From Bacteroidota bacterium (GTDB lineage: Bacteria; Bacteroidota; Bacteroidia; Chitinophagales; Chitinophagaceae), in assembly GCA_018266775.1 (NCBI GenBank), contig JAFDZS010000010.1:183983-247982 (forward strand): 64,000 bases of DNA, read 5' to 3'. Positions 35,950 through 45,642 of the stretch are shown here, piece by piece. The notes under the pieces were generated by a model. The model was not told the origin of the DNA. It saw nothing but the letters and a program-made list of their open reading frames with translations, and searched no databases. Position numbers and translations under genes: made by a program. Each line of letters begins with the position of its first letter. Position 1 is the first letter of the stretch.

Positions 35950-36423
35950 TTAATTAGACTGGTACTTAGAAATTATTTCAATTTCATTTTTGATTTTGGG
36001 AAGAACAAAATCCTCGAAAAGTTTCCTATACCTCTTTTTCTCAAAAAAATTCATATTAGTTGCCATTTTCATAATCTCATCTTTTCTTGCAGCACTGGTT
36101 AGAGAAAGATCAACTTCTTTCCCCTTAATAGATGGATAATCGATAACATTGCAAAGAAATATTATTGTATCTGATACATAGTTTAACGAAAAGTAGAAGC
36201 TATTGCCTTCATTTTTTCCATAGAGAGCAGAATCTTTTTTTATTAGATCAGGATGATTTTTATAGACTCTACTTATGGCATTTTCGAGAATTCCAGAATC
36301 TATGTTATAAAATTCATATTTCTGTATATTCCCTATTGTCCCGCCACACGAAATCAAAATAACTACAGATAGTAATATCGTATTTCTCCAGCTATAGCCA
36401 TGTTGAATTATTGGATGGTGCAT
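35950..36423 (-). CDS. Hypothetical lipoprotein
   Basis: 157 aa with a lipoprotein signal (VILISC, Cys26, followed by Gly-Gly). The mature part is mixed alpha/beta with a central SFYFSLNYVSDTIIFLCNV strand and a Lys/Glu-rich C-terminal helix. I recognise no family. It follows the hypothetical gene at 36436 after 12 nt on the same strand, so they form a pair. Both are AT-rich relative to the flanking genes. Confidence 0.65.
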   Translation of the reverse strand: MHHPIIQHGYSWRNTILLSVVILISCGGTIGNIQKYEFYNIDSGILENAISRVYKNHPDLIKKDSALYGKNEGNSFYFSLNYVSDTIIFLCNVIDYPSIKGKEVDLSLTSAARKDEIMKMATNMNFFEKKRYRKLFEDFVLPKIKNEIEIISKYQSN

Positions 36424-36435
36424 GCCAATATTGTA

Positions 36436-37176
36436 TTAATAAGGTGAAAAAGATGGATTAAATTTATATGTTAAATTGCCTGTAAAACTAAAATGTTCTG
36501 CATTTAAGAAAAGCTTTTGAAGAAATATGGAAGTACAATTTTTAAACAAAAATTTTTCGCTGTTTTTAAATACATGCGAAACCAAATTTTTACTTTCGAT
36601 ATTTGGTTTAAACAATGCCGCAGCCTTATTACTGGTTTCTCCATCAAAATCAATTGACTTGTTGCTGAATAAAATTGCCCATTTTAATTCCAGGTTTTCG
36701 GAAAAAATAATTATGCTTTCCAGGAGAGTTATATTTAAAGGTAGTGAGAGGTGGTATTTACCATCAGCATATTTGCTGACATCGATAAACTCATTACTAA
36801 AATAAAAGCTTAGCAATGAAGTATTTTTCTTGTCATAAATAAAAATCTCAGGAATAATATATGTTGATGTTGAGATTTCTAAACTTTTCAAAGTGTTTAT
36901 TGGAGTAAGGAGATAAATATTACATAAGGGCTGACTTTCTAAAAGAACAAAAACTCTGTCTGAATCCGCAGCTATGACTTTATCTCCGGCGTTCATTTTT
37001 TTTAATGGAGCATTCGTGCTGTCATTTAATTTGGAAAGTTGGAGATCAAAGCTGTATCTTTTTGCAATAATTTGATTAATTATTTTGTAATAATTAAGCC
37101 CCTTTTTACTTTGGGAGAAAGTAATTTGCGGATTAAGAATTATAAAAAAAGAAAATAAAAGATAAAAACGTATCAT
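36436..37176 (-). CDS. Hypothetical exported protein
   Basis: 246 aa with signal peptide to about FSQ22. A beta-rich body (KVIAADSDRVFVLLESQPLCNIYLL, YIIPEIFIYDKK) with no domain that I recognise. Lys/Phe/Asn-rich codons and composition differ from the neighbouring metabolic genes. It is the upstream member of a two-gene unit with the lipoprotein at 35950. Role unknown; an envelope function is the only safe inference. Confidence 0.62.
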   Translation of the reverse strand: MIRFYLLFSFFIILNPQITFSQSKKGLNYYKIINQIIAKRYSFDLQLSKLNDSTNAPLKKMNAGDKVIAADSDRVFVLLESQPLCNIYLLTPINTLKSLEISTSTYIIPEIFIYDKKNTSLLSFYFSNEFIDVSKYADGKYHLSLPLNITLLESIIIFSENLELKWAILFSNKSIDFDGETSNKAAALFKPNIESKNLVSHVFKNSEKFLFKNCTSIFLQKLFLNAEHFSFTGNLTYKFNPSFSPY

Positions 37177-37348
37177 GATGTTTTAATTGTGAGGATCGAT
37201 ACAGTTTTCCTTTTGTTCAGATTTATTTTGTTGCTTTATTAGAGTGTTGGCTCATCTTCCTAATTGATGTACCGCTGCTATCAATGCAATAAAGGTAATT
37301 TATTAAATTGAAAGATGTATTATTGTTCTATCAGATTGCCCTGTATGC

Positions 37349-37888
37349 TTATCTGGCTATTTTCTGTAACTGCTCATAAAAATTCATCACCAAACCATTT
37401 TTATAAACATTGGTTTTTTGGTGTTTGAATTTTACATCATGATCCAGTTGGCCAAAAAGCGGGATGCCATTGCCGATCAAAACCGGAACAGTGGAAATAA
37501 TGAGTTCATTTACCAGCCCGGCAGATAAAAAGCTTTGTATCACTTTACCGCCATCGATATAAACATTGTGGTATCCTTTTTCGGAAAGAAATTGCAACGC
37601 TTCTCCAGGTGATTTGGAAATGATGGAAACTTTGTCAACATAGGTTTCAGGAATTGCAGTAAGTGTGGTGCTGAGCACATAAATCGGTTTTTGAAAAGGC
37701 CATGCAGGAAAAGTCAATACCTTTTCAAACGTTCCCCGGCCCATCAGGATGGTATCAATACGGTCCATCAAAGCCTGGTAAGGTTCCATCAGTTCTTCGG
37801 TGGCATATTGCATCAGCCATTCAATATCACCATTATTACGGGCAATAAAGCCGTCCAGACTGGTACCAATGTATACCGTCGTTTTCAT
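37349..37888 (-). CDS. Dihydrofolate reductase/RibD C-terminal family protein
   Basis: 179 aa, cytoplasmic. The Rossmann-like reductase pattern of the RibD_C group: VYIGTSLDGFIARNNGDIEWL start, ILMGRGTFEKVLTFPAWPF, YVLSTTL, VYIDGGKVIQSFLSAGLVNELIISTVPVLIGNGIPLF. These proteins use NADPH; the substrate of the stand-alone members is mostly unknown. A second, related gene lies at 43727. It is not next to folate or riboflavin genes here. Confidence 0.9.
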   Translation of the reverse strand: MKTTVYIGTSLDGFIARNNGDIEWLMQYATEELMEPYQALMDRIDTILMGRGTFEKVLTFPAWPFQKPIYVLSTTLTAIPETYVDKVSIISKSPGEALQFLSEKGYHNVYIDGGKVIQSFLSAGLVNELIISTVPVLIGNGIPLFGQLDHDVKFKHQKTNVYKNGLVMNFYEQLQKIAR

Positions 37889-38071
37889 TAAAAGAATAAG
37901 GCAATAGTTTTGTTCAATTAGTTTCTGTTGAGTAAAGTTAGTGGAAGTAATTAAATCTGTTAAACAAAATTTACGGGTTTACTGTTTTAAAATTTTAAGA
38001 TACCGGTAATGCCACGCCACTTAGTTTGAGCTTTTATGCAGTTGGGCAATATGCCCAGGCTTATTTACGGA

Positions 38072-38881
38072 TTATACTGTATTATCCTGCTGGTGGTATG
38101 CAGTGCTGTAAGCAGCGGGGGAAATGCCGGTGAATTTTTTAAAATGATTGGCAAAATGCGGAATGTCATAAAAACCCAGTTCAACGGCAATGCCCAGCAT
38201 GTCGCCGTCTTCCCGCAATAATTTTTTCGCTGCTTCAATGCGTTGCAGTAAAAAATAGTTGGCGGGTGTTAAACCGGTTTGCTGTTTAAATAAACGCAGA
38301 AATTTAAATTTATTAATGCCGAATTGTTGTGCCGCTGCATCCAGCGAAAATTTGTCTGGCTGTTGTTGCGCAAGAAAAGTATTAAATAGTGAAGTGGTGA
38401 TGCCTTTTACCGGTTGCGCCTCAGCATGTACTGCATGTGTTTGTGATAATTGTTGTAATGCTGTTTTAAACTGCTGTTCAAAATAGGCATTCATATTTTT
38501 ACTGTCCAGTTGTGCGGCCAGTTGATGCAGCACTGCAAACAAACCTGCATCTGTAATTACGTTGGTGCTGAAAAAAGGTTGTTGCCCGGTTGCAGTTTGT
38601 AAAAAAGAAGGGCTGATATAAAATGTAAAAAAAGAAATGCTGTCGTTATCATCACAGGGGTTGGCATGAATTTCATAAGGGTTGGTGATGAGGATGGACC
38701 CAGGTTCAGCAAACAATTGCTTGCCGTTAATGGAAGCTTTGAACACCCCTTCATACACCAATGAAATATTATACGTTTCATGATAGTGGGATGGGAATGA
38801 AGTATGGTATTGCCTTGCCGACAGTGTTTCCAAACTGTCGAACGCCTTTAGCTGACTGAATTTTGAAAAGGCTTTTCCCAT
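38072..38881 (-). CDS. AraC-family transcriptional regulator with cupin sensor domain
   Basis: 269 aa. The N-terminal half (about 20-110) is a cupin-like effector domain: FPSHYHETYNISLVYEGVF, LFAEPGSILITNPYEIHANP. The C-terminal part (about 165-262) carries the two HTH motifs: FSLDAAAQQFGINKFKFLRLFKQQTGLTPANYFLLQRI and LGIAVELGFYDIPHFANHFKKFTGISPAAY. This layout binds a small ligand and activates nearby genes. It lies 118 nt after the threonine aldolase gene on the same strand. Target and effector unknown. Confidence 0.93.
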   Translation of the reverse strand: MGKAFSKFSQLKAFDSLETLSARQYHTSFPSHYHETYNISLVYEGVFKASINGKQLFAEPGSILITNPYEIHANPCDDNDSISFFTFYISPSFLQTATGQQPFFSTNVITDAGLFAVLHQLAAQLDSKNMNAYFEQQFKTALQQLSQTHAVHAEAQPVKGITTSLFNTFLAQQQPDKFSLDAAAQQFGINKFKFLRLFKQQTGLTPANYFLLQRIEAAKKLLREDGDMLGIAVELGFYDIPHFANHFKKFTGISPAAYSTAYHQQDNTV

Positions 38882-38999
38882 TTACTTCAATTATGAAATA
38901 AAATTACTGTTTTGTTATGGAAGTTCTTCACCTGTCGTATCGTCAATTGAACATTGTTTATTGAACATTGAACATTGATTGTTTATTAATCATTGTCAA
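38882..38999. repeat. Short intergenic stretch with TTGAACATTG-type direct repeats
   Basis: CAATTGAACATTG, TATTGAACATTG and AACATTGATTG follow each other between about 38942 and 38980. Simple short repeats of this kind are common in AT-rich Bacteroidota spacers. No gene or terminator seen. Confidence 0.4.
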
Positions 39000-40022
39000 T
39001 TACTTTTTTTTCAAACACTCCATCACCTCATCAATCTCTTCCATGGTATTATTGAATGAAAACATAAATCTGCACAGGTCATTGCTTTCATCCCACACAT
39101 AAAAATGACAGCACTGTTGTAAGATGAGCTGTATTTTTTGGGGCAAAGCAATAAATACCGCATTGGCATCAACAGGATAGAGTGCTGCAATACCAGTAAT
39201 CAATTGCAACTGCTGCTGAAAATGCAGCGCCAGGGTATGGCAGCGGCGGGCAATGTCATACCACAGCCCGTCTTCCAGCAAAGCCGTAAACTGCGCAGCT
39301 ATAAAACGGTTTTTAGACGCCAGCTGCATACTTCTCTTTAAAGTGAATAAATGGTTATCCTGTTGATGGCTGTTAAAGAAGATCACAGCTTCACCGAACA
39401 GCATACCGTTTTTTGTGCCGCCTAATGTAAGTGCATCAATGTGGAATGCTGAATCTTTCAATGAAACATCCAGGCAGGCAGCAGCAGTAAAAAACCTTGC
39501 ACCATCCACATGCAGTAACAGGTTATTGGCCGCACATATTTTTTTAATGGCGGCAATTTCATTCAAGCTGTACACGGTGCCGCATTCAGTGGGTTGTGTA
39601 ATGCTTACCACACCGGGTTGCGGAAAGTGAATGCCTTTACACTGGTTGATCTTTCTTTGCAGGGCATCAGCATTTATTTTTCCATTCAAACTTTGTACCC
39701 CATACAACCTGCAGCTGGTAAAGGTTTCCGGTGCGGTGGATTCATTCATATACAAATGCGCAACATCGCTGCAGAATATTGCCTGGTGCGGTTGTGTAAC
39801 AGCGGCCAATGCCATATTGTTGGCGCCGGTACCATTGAAAGTAAAATACACTTCAATGGCATCCCCAAAATGTTTTTTCAGTTGGGCGATGGCTGTTGCT
39901 GTATACACATCGTTACCGTAAGATGGCGCATTGCCTTCATTGGCAGCAATCACCGCCTGCATAATGGCAGGATGTGCGCCGGTAAAATTCTCACTGGAAA
40001 AATTAATAGTCTGCTTCTGCAC
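39000..40022 (-). CDS. Low-specificity L-threonine aldolase-like PLP enzyme
   Basis: 340 aa with a GTG start at 40022; an in-frame stop lies four codons upstream, so no earlier start exists. A fold-type I PLP enzyme of the beta-eliminating lyase family: NFSSENFTGAHPAIMQAV, NGTGANNMALAAV, HVDGARFFTAAA with Asp173, and the PLP lysine Lys204 in LGGTKNGM. It splits L-threonine/allo-threonine to glycine and acetaldehyde. Nine nt separate it from the S41 protease gene upstream, so the two are co-transcribed. Confidence 0.9.
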   Translation of the reverse strand: MQKQTINFSSENFTGAHPAIMQAVIAANEGNAPSYGNDVYTATAIAQLKKHFGDAIEVYFTFNGTGANNMALAAVTQPHQAIFCSDVAHLYMNESTAPETFTSCRLYGVQSLNGKINADALQRKINQCKGIHFPQPGVVSITQPTECGTVYSLNEIAAIKKICAANNLLLHVDGARFFTAAACLDVSLKDSAFHIDALTLGGTKNGMLFGEAVIFFNSHQQDNHLFTLKRSMQLASKNRFIAAQFTALLEDGLWYDIARRCHTLALHFQQQLQLITGIAALYPVDANAVFIALPQKIQLILQQCCHFYVWDESNDLCRFMFSFNNTMEEIDEVMECLKKK

Positions 40023-40031
40023 GTGGTTTGA

Positions 40032-41261
40032 TTAATGATGTTGAAGATATTGTAATGCCTGCTGCAGGATGGGATCGTAATGACTGTTTTGCTGTTGCAG
40101 GTTTTTTACAGGCACCGGAATAAATTGTTCTCTTGGTAAACCTTGTACAGTAAATAATTTTTCGGCGGGCAAATGAAAATTGATTTTGGTATTGGGCATT
40201 TCAAAGCCGTAAGTGGCGCCCAGCAATGCCGCCATTGGTGTACCAATAACAGTGGCACGGTTCATTCCGGCAAAACCAATGGTGATGCCTTCGCCCATGC
40301 TGCCCGTCCAGTGATCGGCCAGCACAACAACAGGTTTAACATAAGTACGTCCCCTGGGTGTAACAATTTCTTCCCAGCTTCTTTTAATACCCGTTTCTTT
40401 TTCTTCAGCAACATATTCATGTTTCTGGTAAAACATTTCTTTACTGATGAAGCGGCCCATAATGGCACGGGCAACGGAAGAATTGCCTCCGCTGGGTGTT
40501 TCACGTAAATCAAGTATCAATGCACTGCTGTTGAAATGCGCATTCAGTACACTGTCAAATGCAGGAATCAAATCATTATTGAATAAACAATTATTGATGC
40601 GGATATAAATGATGTTACCATATTGTTTTGCAAATACCAGCGATGAAGTTTCCTGCATATCTAATTGCATGCTGTCCTGATCAGGGAAAAAATCACGGAT
40701 CACATTCCCATCTTTTGCAGTAATTTTTCTTTTGGTTTGATGGTCGCCTGCAAGCAGTAAACGCAAAGCAAAATTTTTCGCTTCAGCATCATTACTGTGT
40801 GGCATAAAAGGAGCGATCGCTTTTTCCACGGGCACATCATTGACGGCAATAATTTCCATGCCGGTTATCATGCCTGTACGTTCTGCACCAAAACCTTTTC
40901 TTATTTCTGTTACCGTTGGTTTGCCATTTACATACGCAGCCCATATATCTGCACCGGTGGGCACCAGCCTTCTCGATGCCGGTGTGTTGGTGTTTAAGGT
41001 GCAGTGATGATCATACAATTCATATAAAGCATTTTCAATAATGCCAATGAAAACATTGCGGGTAGATGCTGTGTCGGCCTGCGGTGCATAGCGCATTTTT
41101 ACTTTATCCCAGTCAATTTTTTTCTGGTCAAAGTAACTGTAGTTGTCTTTAATGGTATTCCAGAAAAAATCAAAGTCATCGTGAAACCCTTTGTTCACGG
41201 GTGTTGGGGCCATTGCTGATTGCAAAGAAAAAATCAAAAACAATACGCATATCCATTTCAT
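40032..41261 (-). CDS. S41-family (C-terminal-processing-like) peptidase, exported
   Basis: Start chosen at ATG 41261 (409 aa), where MKWICVLFLIFSLQSAMA forms a signal peptide; the open frame continues to 41303 (ATG codons at 41270 and 41303) but those additions are hydrophilic. Features: an N-terminal helical region with FDFFWNTIKDNYSYFDQKKIDW, a PDZ-like middle (GMITGMEIIAVNDVPV) and the S41 core with IIYIRINNCLFN, ALILDLRETPSGGNSSVARA, and the active Ser in WTGSMGEGI. Related to tail-specific/tricorn-like proteases acting in the periplasm. Targets unknown. Confidence 0.87.
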   Translation of the reverse strand: MKWICVLFLIFSLQSAMAPTPVNKGFHDDFDFFWNTIKDNYSYFDQKKIDWDKVKMRYAPQADTASTRNVFIGIIENALYELYDHHCTLNTNTPASRRLVPTGADIWAAYVNGKPTVTEIRKGFGAERTGMITGMEIIAVNDVPVEKAIAPFMPHSNDAEAKNFALRLLLAGDHQTKRKITAKDGNVIRDFFPDQDSMQLDMQETSSLVFAKQYGNIIYIRINNCLFNNDLIPAFDSVLNAHFNSSALILDLRETPSGGNSSVARAIMGRFISKEMFYQKHEYVAEEKETGIKRSWEEIVTPRGRTYVKPVVVLADHWTGSMGEGITIGFAGMNRATVIGTPMAALLGATYGFEMPNTKINFHLPAEKLFTVQGLPREQFIPVPVKNLQQQNSHYDPILQQALQYLQHH

Positions 41262-41357
41262 TGTGCCCATGCGTTTGTTATCGCATGCAGCAGCAAAGTT
41301 CATGCTGTGGGTTGTAATTCTCTTGTAAGATATTGCAGTGGTTAAAGCCGTTTTATT

Positions 41358-42335
41358 TTAGTGCTTGTACGCCCGCTTCTTGATCATACCGCCCTTGGTA
41401 TCTTTCACGGGGCTCATCACCACAAATGCATCGGCATCTATCTTTTCCAGTTCGGTATGCAGTTTATTTAATTCCAAACGGGTAAGTACCGTGTACACAA
41501 TATCGATCTCTGTTTTTTCGCCATGCTTGCCAAAGCCTCCACGGCCTTTATACACGGTTACGCCACGCCCCATGGAGTTAATGATCATCTGCCTGATCTT
41601 TTCACTTTGTGCTGAAACAATAGTGGCGCCAATATATTCTTCAATACCTTCTATAATGAAATCCAGCGTTTTGGATGCCGCGAGGTAAGTGATCATGGAA
41701 TACAGCGCCACTTCAACACCCAGCAAATATGCCGCTGCTGAAAAGATGATGATGTTGATGACGATAATGATATCACCAATGGTAGTGCCCAGCTTACGGC
41801 TGAGGTAAATGGCTAACACTTCCGTGCCATCAATTACAGCACCGCCCCTTACTGCCAGCCCGATGCCTGCACCAAGAAAGAAACCACCGAATACGGCCAC
41901 CAGTAAATTATCTTTCGTAACGTCAGGAAAAGTTACCGTGGCCAGCACAATGGCGAGGCCTGTGATGGATAAAGCTGTTTTAATGGCGAATTGTTTGCCG
42001 ATTACTGTGTAAGCCAGGATAACGAATGGAATGTTTACCGCAATGATCCAGATGTACAATGGAATTTTGGTGAGTGCAAATAACAACAATGAAATGCCGG
42101 TTGCCCCACCATCTATAAAATGATTGGTGAGCAGGAAACCTTTAAAACCAAAGGCTGCAGAAAAAATCCCTGCGGTGATCAATAAAATATCTTTCACCTG
42201 GTTTTTGGTACTGATGATAAAATTCCGGTACGCTTTGGCTAATTCATAATCAGAATAAATTTTGCCAGCAGCTTGTTTACTTTTTTTATTTTTTATGGTG
42301 GTCTGTATGATCACCCTTGTCCAGAATGGATGCAT
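41358..42335 (-). CDS. YitT-family membrane protein
   Basis: 325 aa. Five to six transmembrane segments between about residues 45 and 230 (DILLITAGIFSAAFGFKGFLL, YIWIIAVNIPFVILAYTVI and so on) followed by a cytoplasmic DUF2179 domain (VTVYKGRGGFGKHGEKTEIDIVYTVL ... DAFVVMSPVKDTKGG). The conserved HFIDGGATGISLLL and DGTEVLAIYLSRK segments define the family. Transport function is suspected but unproven. An additional hydrophilic N-terminus of about 40 residues is present. Confidence 0.92.
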   Translation of the reverse strand: MHPFWTRVIIQTTIKNKKSKQAAGKIYSDYELAKAYRNFIISTKNQVKDILLITAGIFSAAFGFKGFLLTNHFIDGGATGISLLLFALTKIPLYIWIIAVNIPFVILAYTVIGKQFAIKTALSITGLAIVLATVTFPDVTKDNLLVAVFGGFFLGAGIGLAVRGGAVIDGTEVLAIYLSRKLGTTIGDIIIVINIIIFSAAAYLLGVEVALYSMITYLAASKTLDFIIEGIEEYIGATIVSAQSEKIRQMIINSMGRGVTVYKGRGGFGKHGEKTEIDIVYTVLTRLELNKLHTELEKIDADAFVVMSPVKDTKGGMIKKRAYKH

Positions 42336-42443
42336 GTTAATACTATTTGTGTATGATAGAATACCAATGCTGTGCTGTGTAACAGCAAATGCATCAGCAA
42401 AATATTACGCGGAAAATATTATAATGAAAATAACCAGTTGCCG

Positions 42444-42794
42444 TTACCAAAAATTATGAAAAGGAAAAATGATCGCCGTTTTTGTTATATGGTTTGTGTT
42501 ACCACAACCGAACGTTATTGAATTGCTGCTTTGCCCTTGTGAGGTATATGCAAAAGATGGTGTTATTGTTTTTGCAACGGACTGAACTTTTTTGCTGATG
42601 CATGAATGATGAAGTGAAACACAATTGTCCGGCAGGGGAGGCGTATGGTAGTTTTCTGCAATGGCTATACCGGGTGTTGATTTAACCAATAACTGCTGCT
42701 GATGAACATGTACAGGTTGTTGCTGTTTTGAAATGACAAAACAAAATATCAAAACCGATGCGCAAAATAAAATAAAGCCGGCCGTTTTTTGCAT
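42444..42794 (-). CDS. Hypothetical small membrane-anchored protein
   Basis: 116 aa from ATG 42794; a longer frame back to 42890 would overlap the RDD gene and is not favoured. One N-terminal hydrophobic segment (about 5-22, GFILFCASVLIFCFVI) then a Gln/His-rich, low-conservation tail. It follows the RDD gene after 16 nt. No family recognised; coding status is uncertain. Confidence 0.4.
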   Translation of the reverse strand: MQKTAGFILFCASVLIFCFVISKQQQPVHVHQQQLLVKSTPGIAIAENYHTPPLPDNCVSLHHSCISKKVQSVAKTITPSFAYTSQGQSSNSITFGCGNTNHITKTAIIFPFHNFW

Positions 42795-42810
42795 GCAGCA
42801 AAGATACTGA

Positions 42811-43602
42811 TTATACAGCGCCGGTATGCCGGTAATAATCAGCACCGTCTGCCAGAATGAAAACCGAAGCCAGTACTTTTTGTTTTGCATTGAGTGGCTG
42901 AAAATGTTCGTTCAGTAATTGCAGGCGAAACATTTTCATACCCAATGTGCCGTTAACTGCAAACAACATACAGCAGCGGTACAGGAAATAAATAAATAAA
43001 GTGAGCAGGCCAATGTATTTGAAATCTCTGAAAATATAAATGATATTATCCGGAAGGTATAAGCCTGAACTGCTGGTAAGCAGGATTACAATAAAGGCAT
43101 CGATAATACCGGATAGATTTTTCTTTACCACATCAGGTTTTTCATAACTGAATTCCGTTTCAAGATCGAGCAGCGCATTGCTTTCCCCGGTAAAATAGGG
43201 ATTGCTGGCAGTATCCACTATGGCAGGATCGCCTACCAGTTCAAATTTTTTTGTTGCTGTGTTCTGCCTGAATTTCTGGCACAACGTGTACATGCTGCTG
43301 TCATTGCTGTCATACGCTTTGAAGAGGATAACATCGCTGGTGCTTTTATCTACGTATATCGTGCTTTCATAAAGATATACAGCAATTTCCGGGGCATCGC
43401 TTTTCATCAGTTGCTCAAACATTTTTGCCGCCTGTTCAGCAGTACCGAGGGGAAAAGCTTTGATTACGGGTTTATTTTCCTGCAGTACAATTGCGGTGGG
43501 CATTATCGAACCCATACTGTCTGCTTTTAACGACCTGCTGTAATTTAAAGCATAGAGTAACTGATCCTTTAACGCTTTTGAAATCGAAACGCCGTTGCTC
43601 AT
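42811..43602 (-). CDS. RDD-domain-like membrane protein
   Basis: 263 aa. The N-terminal 160 residues are soluble and unrecognised. From about 165 there are hydrophobic segments (SGIIDAFIVILLTSSSGLYL, IGLLTLFIYFLYRCCMLFA) and the typical RDD ending GTLGMKMFRLQLLNEHFQPL. Only the last part of an RDD domain is convincing. Role unknown, usually suggested as transport or membrane scaffolding. Confidence 0.68.
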   Translation of the reverse strand: MSNGVSISKALKDQLLYALNYSRSLKADSMGSIMPTAIVLQENKPVIKAFPLGTAEQAAKMFEQLMKSDAPEIAVYLYESTIYVDKSTSDVILFKAYDSNDSSMYTLCQKFRQNTATKKFELVGDPAIVDTASNPYFTGESNALLDLETEFSYEKPDVVKKNLSGIIDAFIVILLTSSSGLYLPDNIIYIFRDFKYIGLLTLFIYFLYRCCMLFAVNGTLGMKMFRLQLLNEHFQPLNAKQKVLASVFILADGADYYRHTGAV

Positions 43603-43726
43603 GGAGTGATGTTGGTGGTGAACTGTAAATATAAAACTTCCTGTGCTATTTTACTTGGATAGTAACCTGTACCATAAATAAATGATCAGTAATGAATAAT
43701 TAATAATTAATGCATTCTTCACCTGC

Positions 43727-44302
43727 TTAAATGTTAATTCCCATCCTGTATTCAAGCGCAATCATCCCATTGCCAAAAATATAATGCTGCTGTAATTGCA
43801 ACTGATGTTTTATAGTTGAAGGTTTGAATAATGGAATACCATCGCCAAATAAAACCGGGTGTTGAAATATCCAGATGCCATCCAGTAATTGCAGGCTGAT
43901 GAGTTGCTGTACTGTTGAAGGGCTGCCGAAGATCAATATATCTTTTCCATCTTTTTGTTTTAATGATTGTAGGGAAGCAACAAAATCTGTATGGATGATT
44001 TGTGCGTTGGGTGCTTCACCCTTTTTCAGTGTGGAGGAAAGAACATACTTATCTGCCGCATTATACCAACCGGAATAACGGATCATATCTGCAGTGGCAT
44101 TGGGCAGTTGCGCTGCCGAAGGCCAGTAGTCATTCAGTAACTGAAATGTTTTTCTGCCGAGTAAAGCAGTATCTGCACTTTCAGTAATAGCGCAAACATG
44201 CGCCAGGTTATCAGGTTCGTTGGTGAAACCATTCAGCGAACCATCAGGGTAAGCGGTGTATCCGTCGAGGGATGTATGCACAATCGCTTTCAGCTTTTTC
44301 AT
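43727..44302 (-). CDS. Dihydrofolate reductase/RibD C-terminal family protein
   Basis: 191 aa, paralogous in layout to the protein at 37349: VHTSLDGYTAYPDGSLNGF start, ALLGRKTFQLLNDYWPSA, KYVLSSTLKKGEAPN, DILIFGSPSTVQQLISLQLLDGIWIFQHPVLFGDGIPLF. The GSP segment replaces the GG of the usual NADPH-binding turn. Cytoplasmic. It starts 15 nt upstream of nothing recognisable but ends 14 nt after the serine hydrolase region begins on the same strand, so co-transcription with 44317 is possible. Substrate unknown. Confidence 0.88.
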   Translation of the reverse strand: MKKLKAIVHTSLDGYTAYPDGSLNGFTNEPDNLAHVCAITESADTALLGRKTFQLLNDYWPSAAQLPNATADMIRYSGWYNAADKYVLSSTLKKGEAPNAQIIHTDFVASLQSLKQKDGKDILIFGSPSTVQQLISLQLLDGIWIFQHPVLFGDGIPLFKPSTIKHQLQLQQHYIFGNGMIALEYRMGINI

Positions 44303-44316
44303 GCGTTTTGAATTAG

Positions 44317-45597
44317 TTATTTCAAACTGCTGTATACTAAGTTTTCAAATTTTACTGCAATATCTCCGTGGCTGTTGGGGGTGTGCTGGGTGAGTAAAAG
44401 ACAAATCAAATGAGATTGCGGATCGGCCCAATAGGTAGTACCATAATAACCACCCCATGCAAATGAACCGGCATGGCGTGGTTTTTTATTGGCTGTTTTT
44501 TGTGAGGTGATTTGAAAGCCCAAACCAAAATTATCATCGCCCAGTAAACCGGGTTCTAATTGCGGACTGATCATAAGTTCGGCAGTGCGTGGTGCCAGTA
44601 TTTGATGCCCGTTATACTTGCCTTTGTTCATGATCATTTGCAGGAAGATGGCATAATCCAGCGCTGTGGAAGTGAGGCCTGCGCCCCCGGAGAAATAGTG
44701 TTTATCCATTTTCGGGTAATCGGGATCGATATGCCTGAAGTCGTGCGGCCATTTGATGATGTGGTGGTCATTGTCTTCAGTATACACCGCTGCAAGCCGG
44801 TTGCTTTTTTCTGCAGGTACATTGAAATAGGTGTCCTTCATACCTAAAGGTTCAAAAATATTTTTGCGCATGAATGCATCCAGTGTGGTTCCGCTGATCA
44901 CTTCCACCAGGCAGCCCAACAGGTCTGTATTCAACCCGTATAAAAATTTTTCACCGGGTTGATTTTTCAGTGGCAGTTTAGCCAGCACATTCATTTTTTC
45001 CAGCAGGTTGGCATTGAAGTAACCAAGTCCGGAGGGAACACCCGCTTTGGTATAAATGGCTTTCATTTCTTCTGTGCCAATATCGGCATAATCAATTCCT
45101 GATGTATGCGTGAGCAGGTCGCGGAAAGTAATGTCACGTTTTGCCGGAACGGTAGTGTACGTAGTGTCTGCTTTATTAAAATGATCCAGTACAACAGGAT
45201 TTTTAAATGCGGGAATAAAATCGGCAATCGGTTCATCTAAATAAAATTTACCCTGGTCATACAGCATTAGAATGGCCGTGCTGGTAATGGCTTTGGTTTG
45301 GCTCATGATGCGGAAGAGGGCATCGTTCTGCATGGGTTGCTTCGCGTCTGTATCCAAAACACCATAACCTTTGTATTGCACCACCTGGTTGTCTTTTACA
45401 ATAATGGTTACACAACCGGTAAGCCAGTTTTTACTGATGTATTGATTGATGACATCGTCAATGTATTGCAATCGTTTTGCATCAACAGTGGGGTTAGCAG
45501 TGATTTTGGTATTGATGACCTGGGCATTGCCGGTTAAAACAATGCTGTTCAATAATATTAATAACAGTGCAGTAATACTATAAAGAAATCGTTTCAT
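44317..45597 (-). CDS. Serine hydrolase of the beta-lactamase/esterase (class C-like) family
   Basis: 426 aa from ATG 45597, where MKRFLYSITALLLILLNSIVLTGNAQ is a signal peptide; a TTG- or ATG-like extension to 45636 lacks one. The catalytic SxxK motif is in FRIMSQTKAITSTAILML, the second motif is YGLNTDLLG (Tyr-x-Asn), and FSGGAGLTSTALDYAIFLQM follows. These proteins are exported esterases or D-Ala-peptidase relatives rather than true resistance beta-lactamases. Gene neighbours give no clue to the substrate. Confidence 0.9.
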   Translation of the reverse strand: MKRFLYSITALLLILLNSIVLTGNAQVINTKITANPTVDAKRLQYIDDVINQYISKNWLTGCVTIIVKDNQVVQYKGYGVLDTDAKQPMQNDALFRIMSQTKAITSTAILMLYDQGKFYLDEPIADFIPAFKNPVVLDHFNKADTTYTTVPAKRDITFRDLLTHTSGIDYADIGTEEMKAIYTKAGVPSGLGYFNANLLEKMNVLAKLPLKNQPGEKFLYGLNTDLLGCLVEVISGTTLDAFMRKNIFEPLGMKDTYFNVPAEKSNRLAAVYTEDNDHHIIKWPHDFRHIDPDYPKMDKHYFSGGAGLTSTALDYAIFLQMIMNKGKYNGHQILAPRTAELMISPQLEPGLLGDDNFGLGFQITSQKTANKKPRHAGSFAWGGYYGTTYWADPQSHLICLLLTQHTPNSHGDIAVKFENLVYSSLK

Positions 45598-45642
45598 AAC
45601 AGAAGTTGTTTCACAAGTAAATAAATAATTCAGCAACCTAAT

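Noticed and set aside
41262..41303. N-terminal extension of the S41 peptidase
   Set aside because: Hydrophilic residues before the signal peptide; ATG 41261 gives a normal exported protein.
42795..42890. Upstream extension of the small membrane protein to 42890
   Set aside because: It would lie inside the RDD gene in another frame; the ATG at 42794 after that gene's end is simpler.
44317..45597. Antibiotic-resistance beta-lactamase
   Set aside because: It has the SxxK and YxN motifs of the broad serine hydrolase family, but sequence alone does not support lactam hydrolysis, and such proteins are common exported esterases in Bacteroidota.
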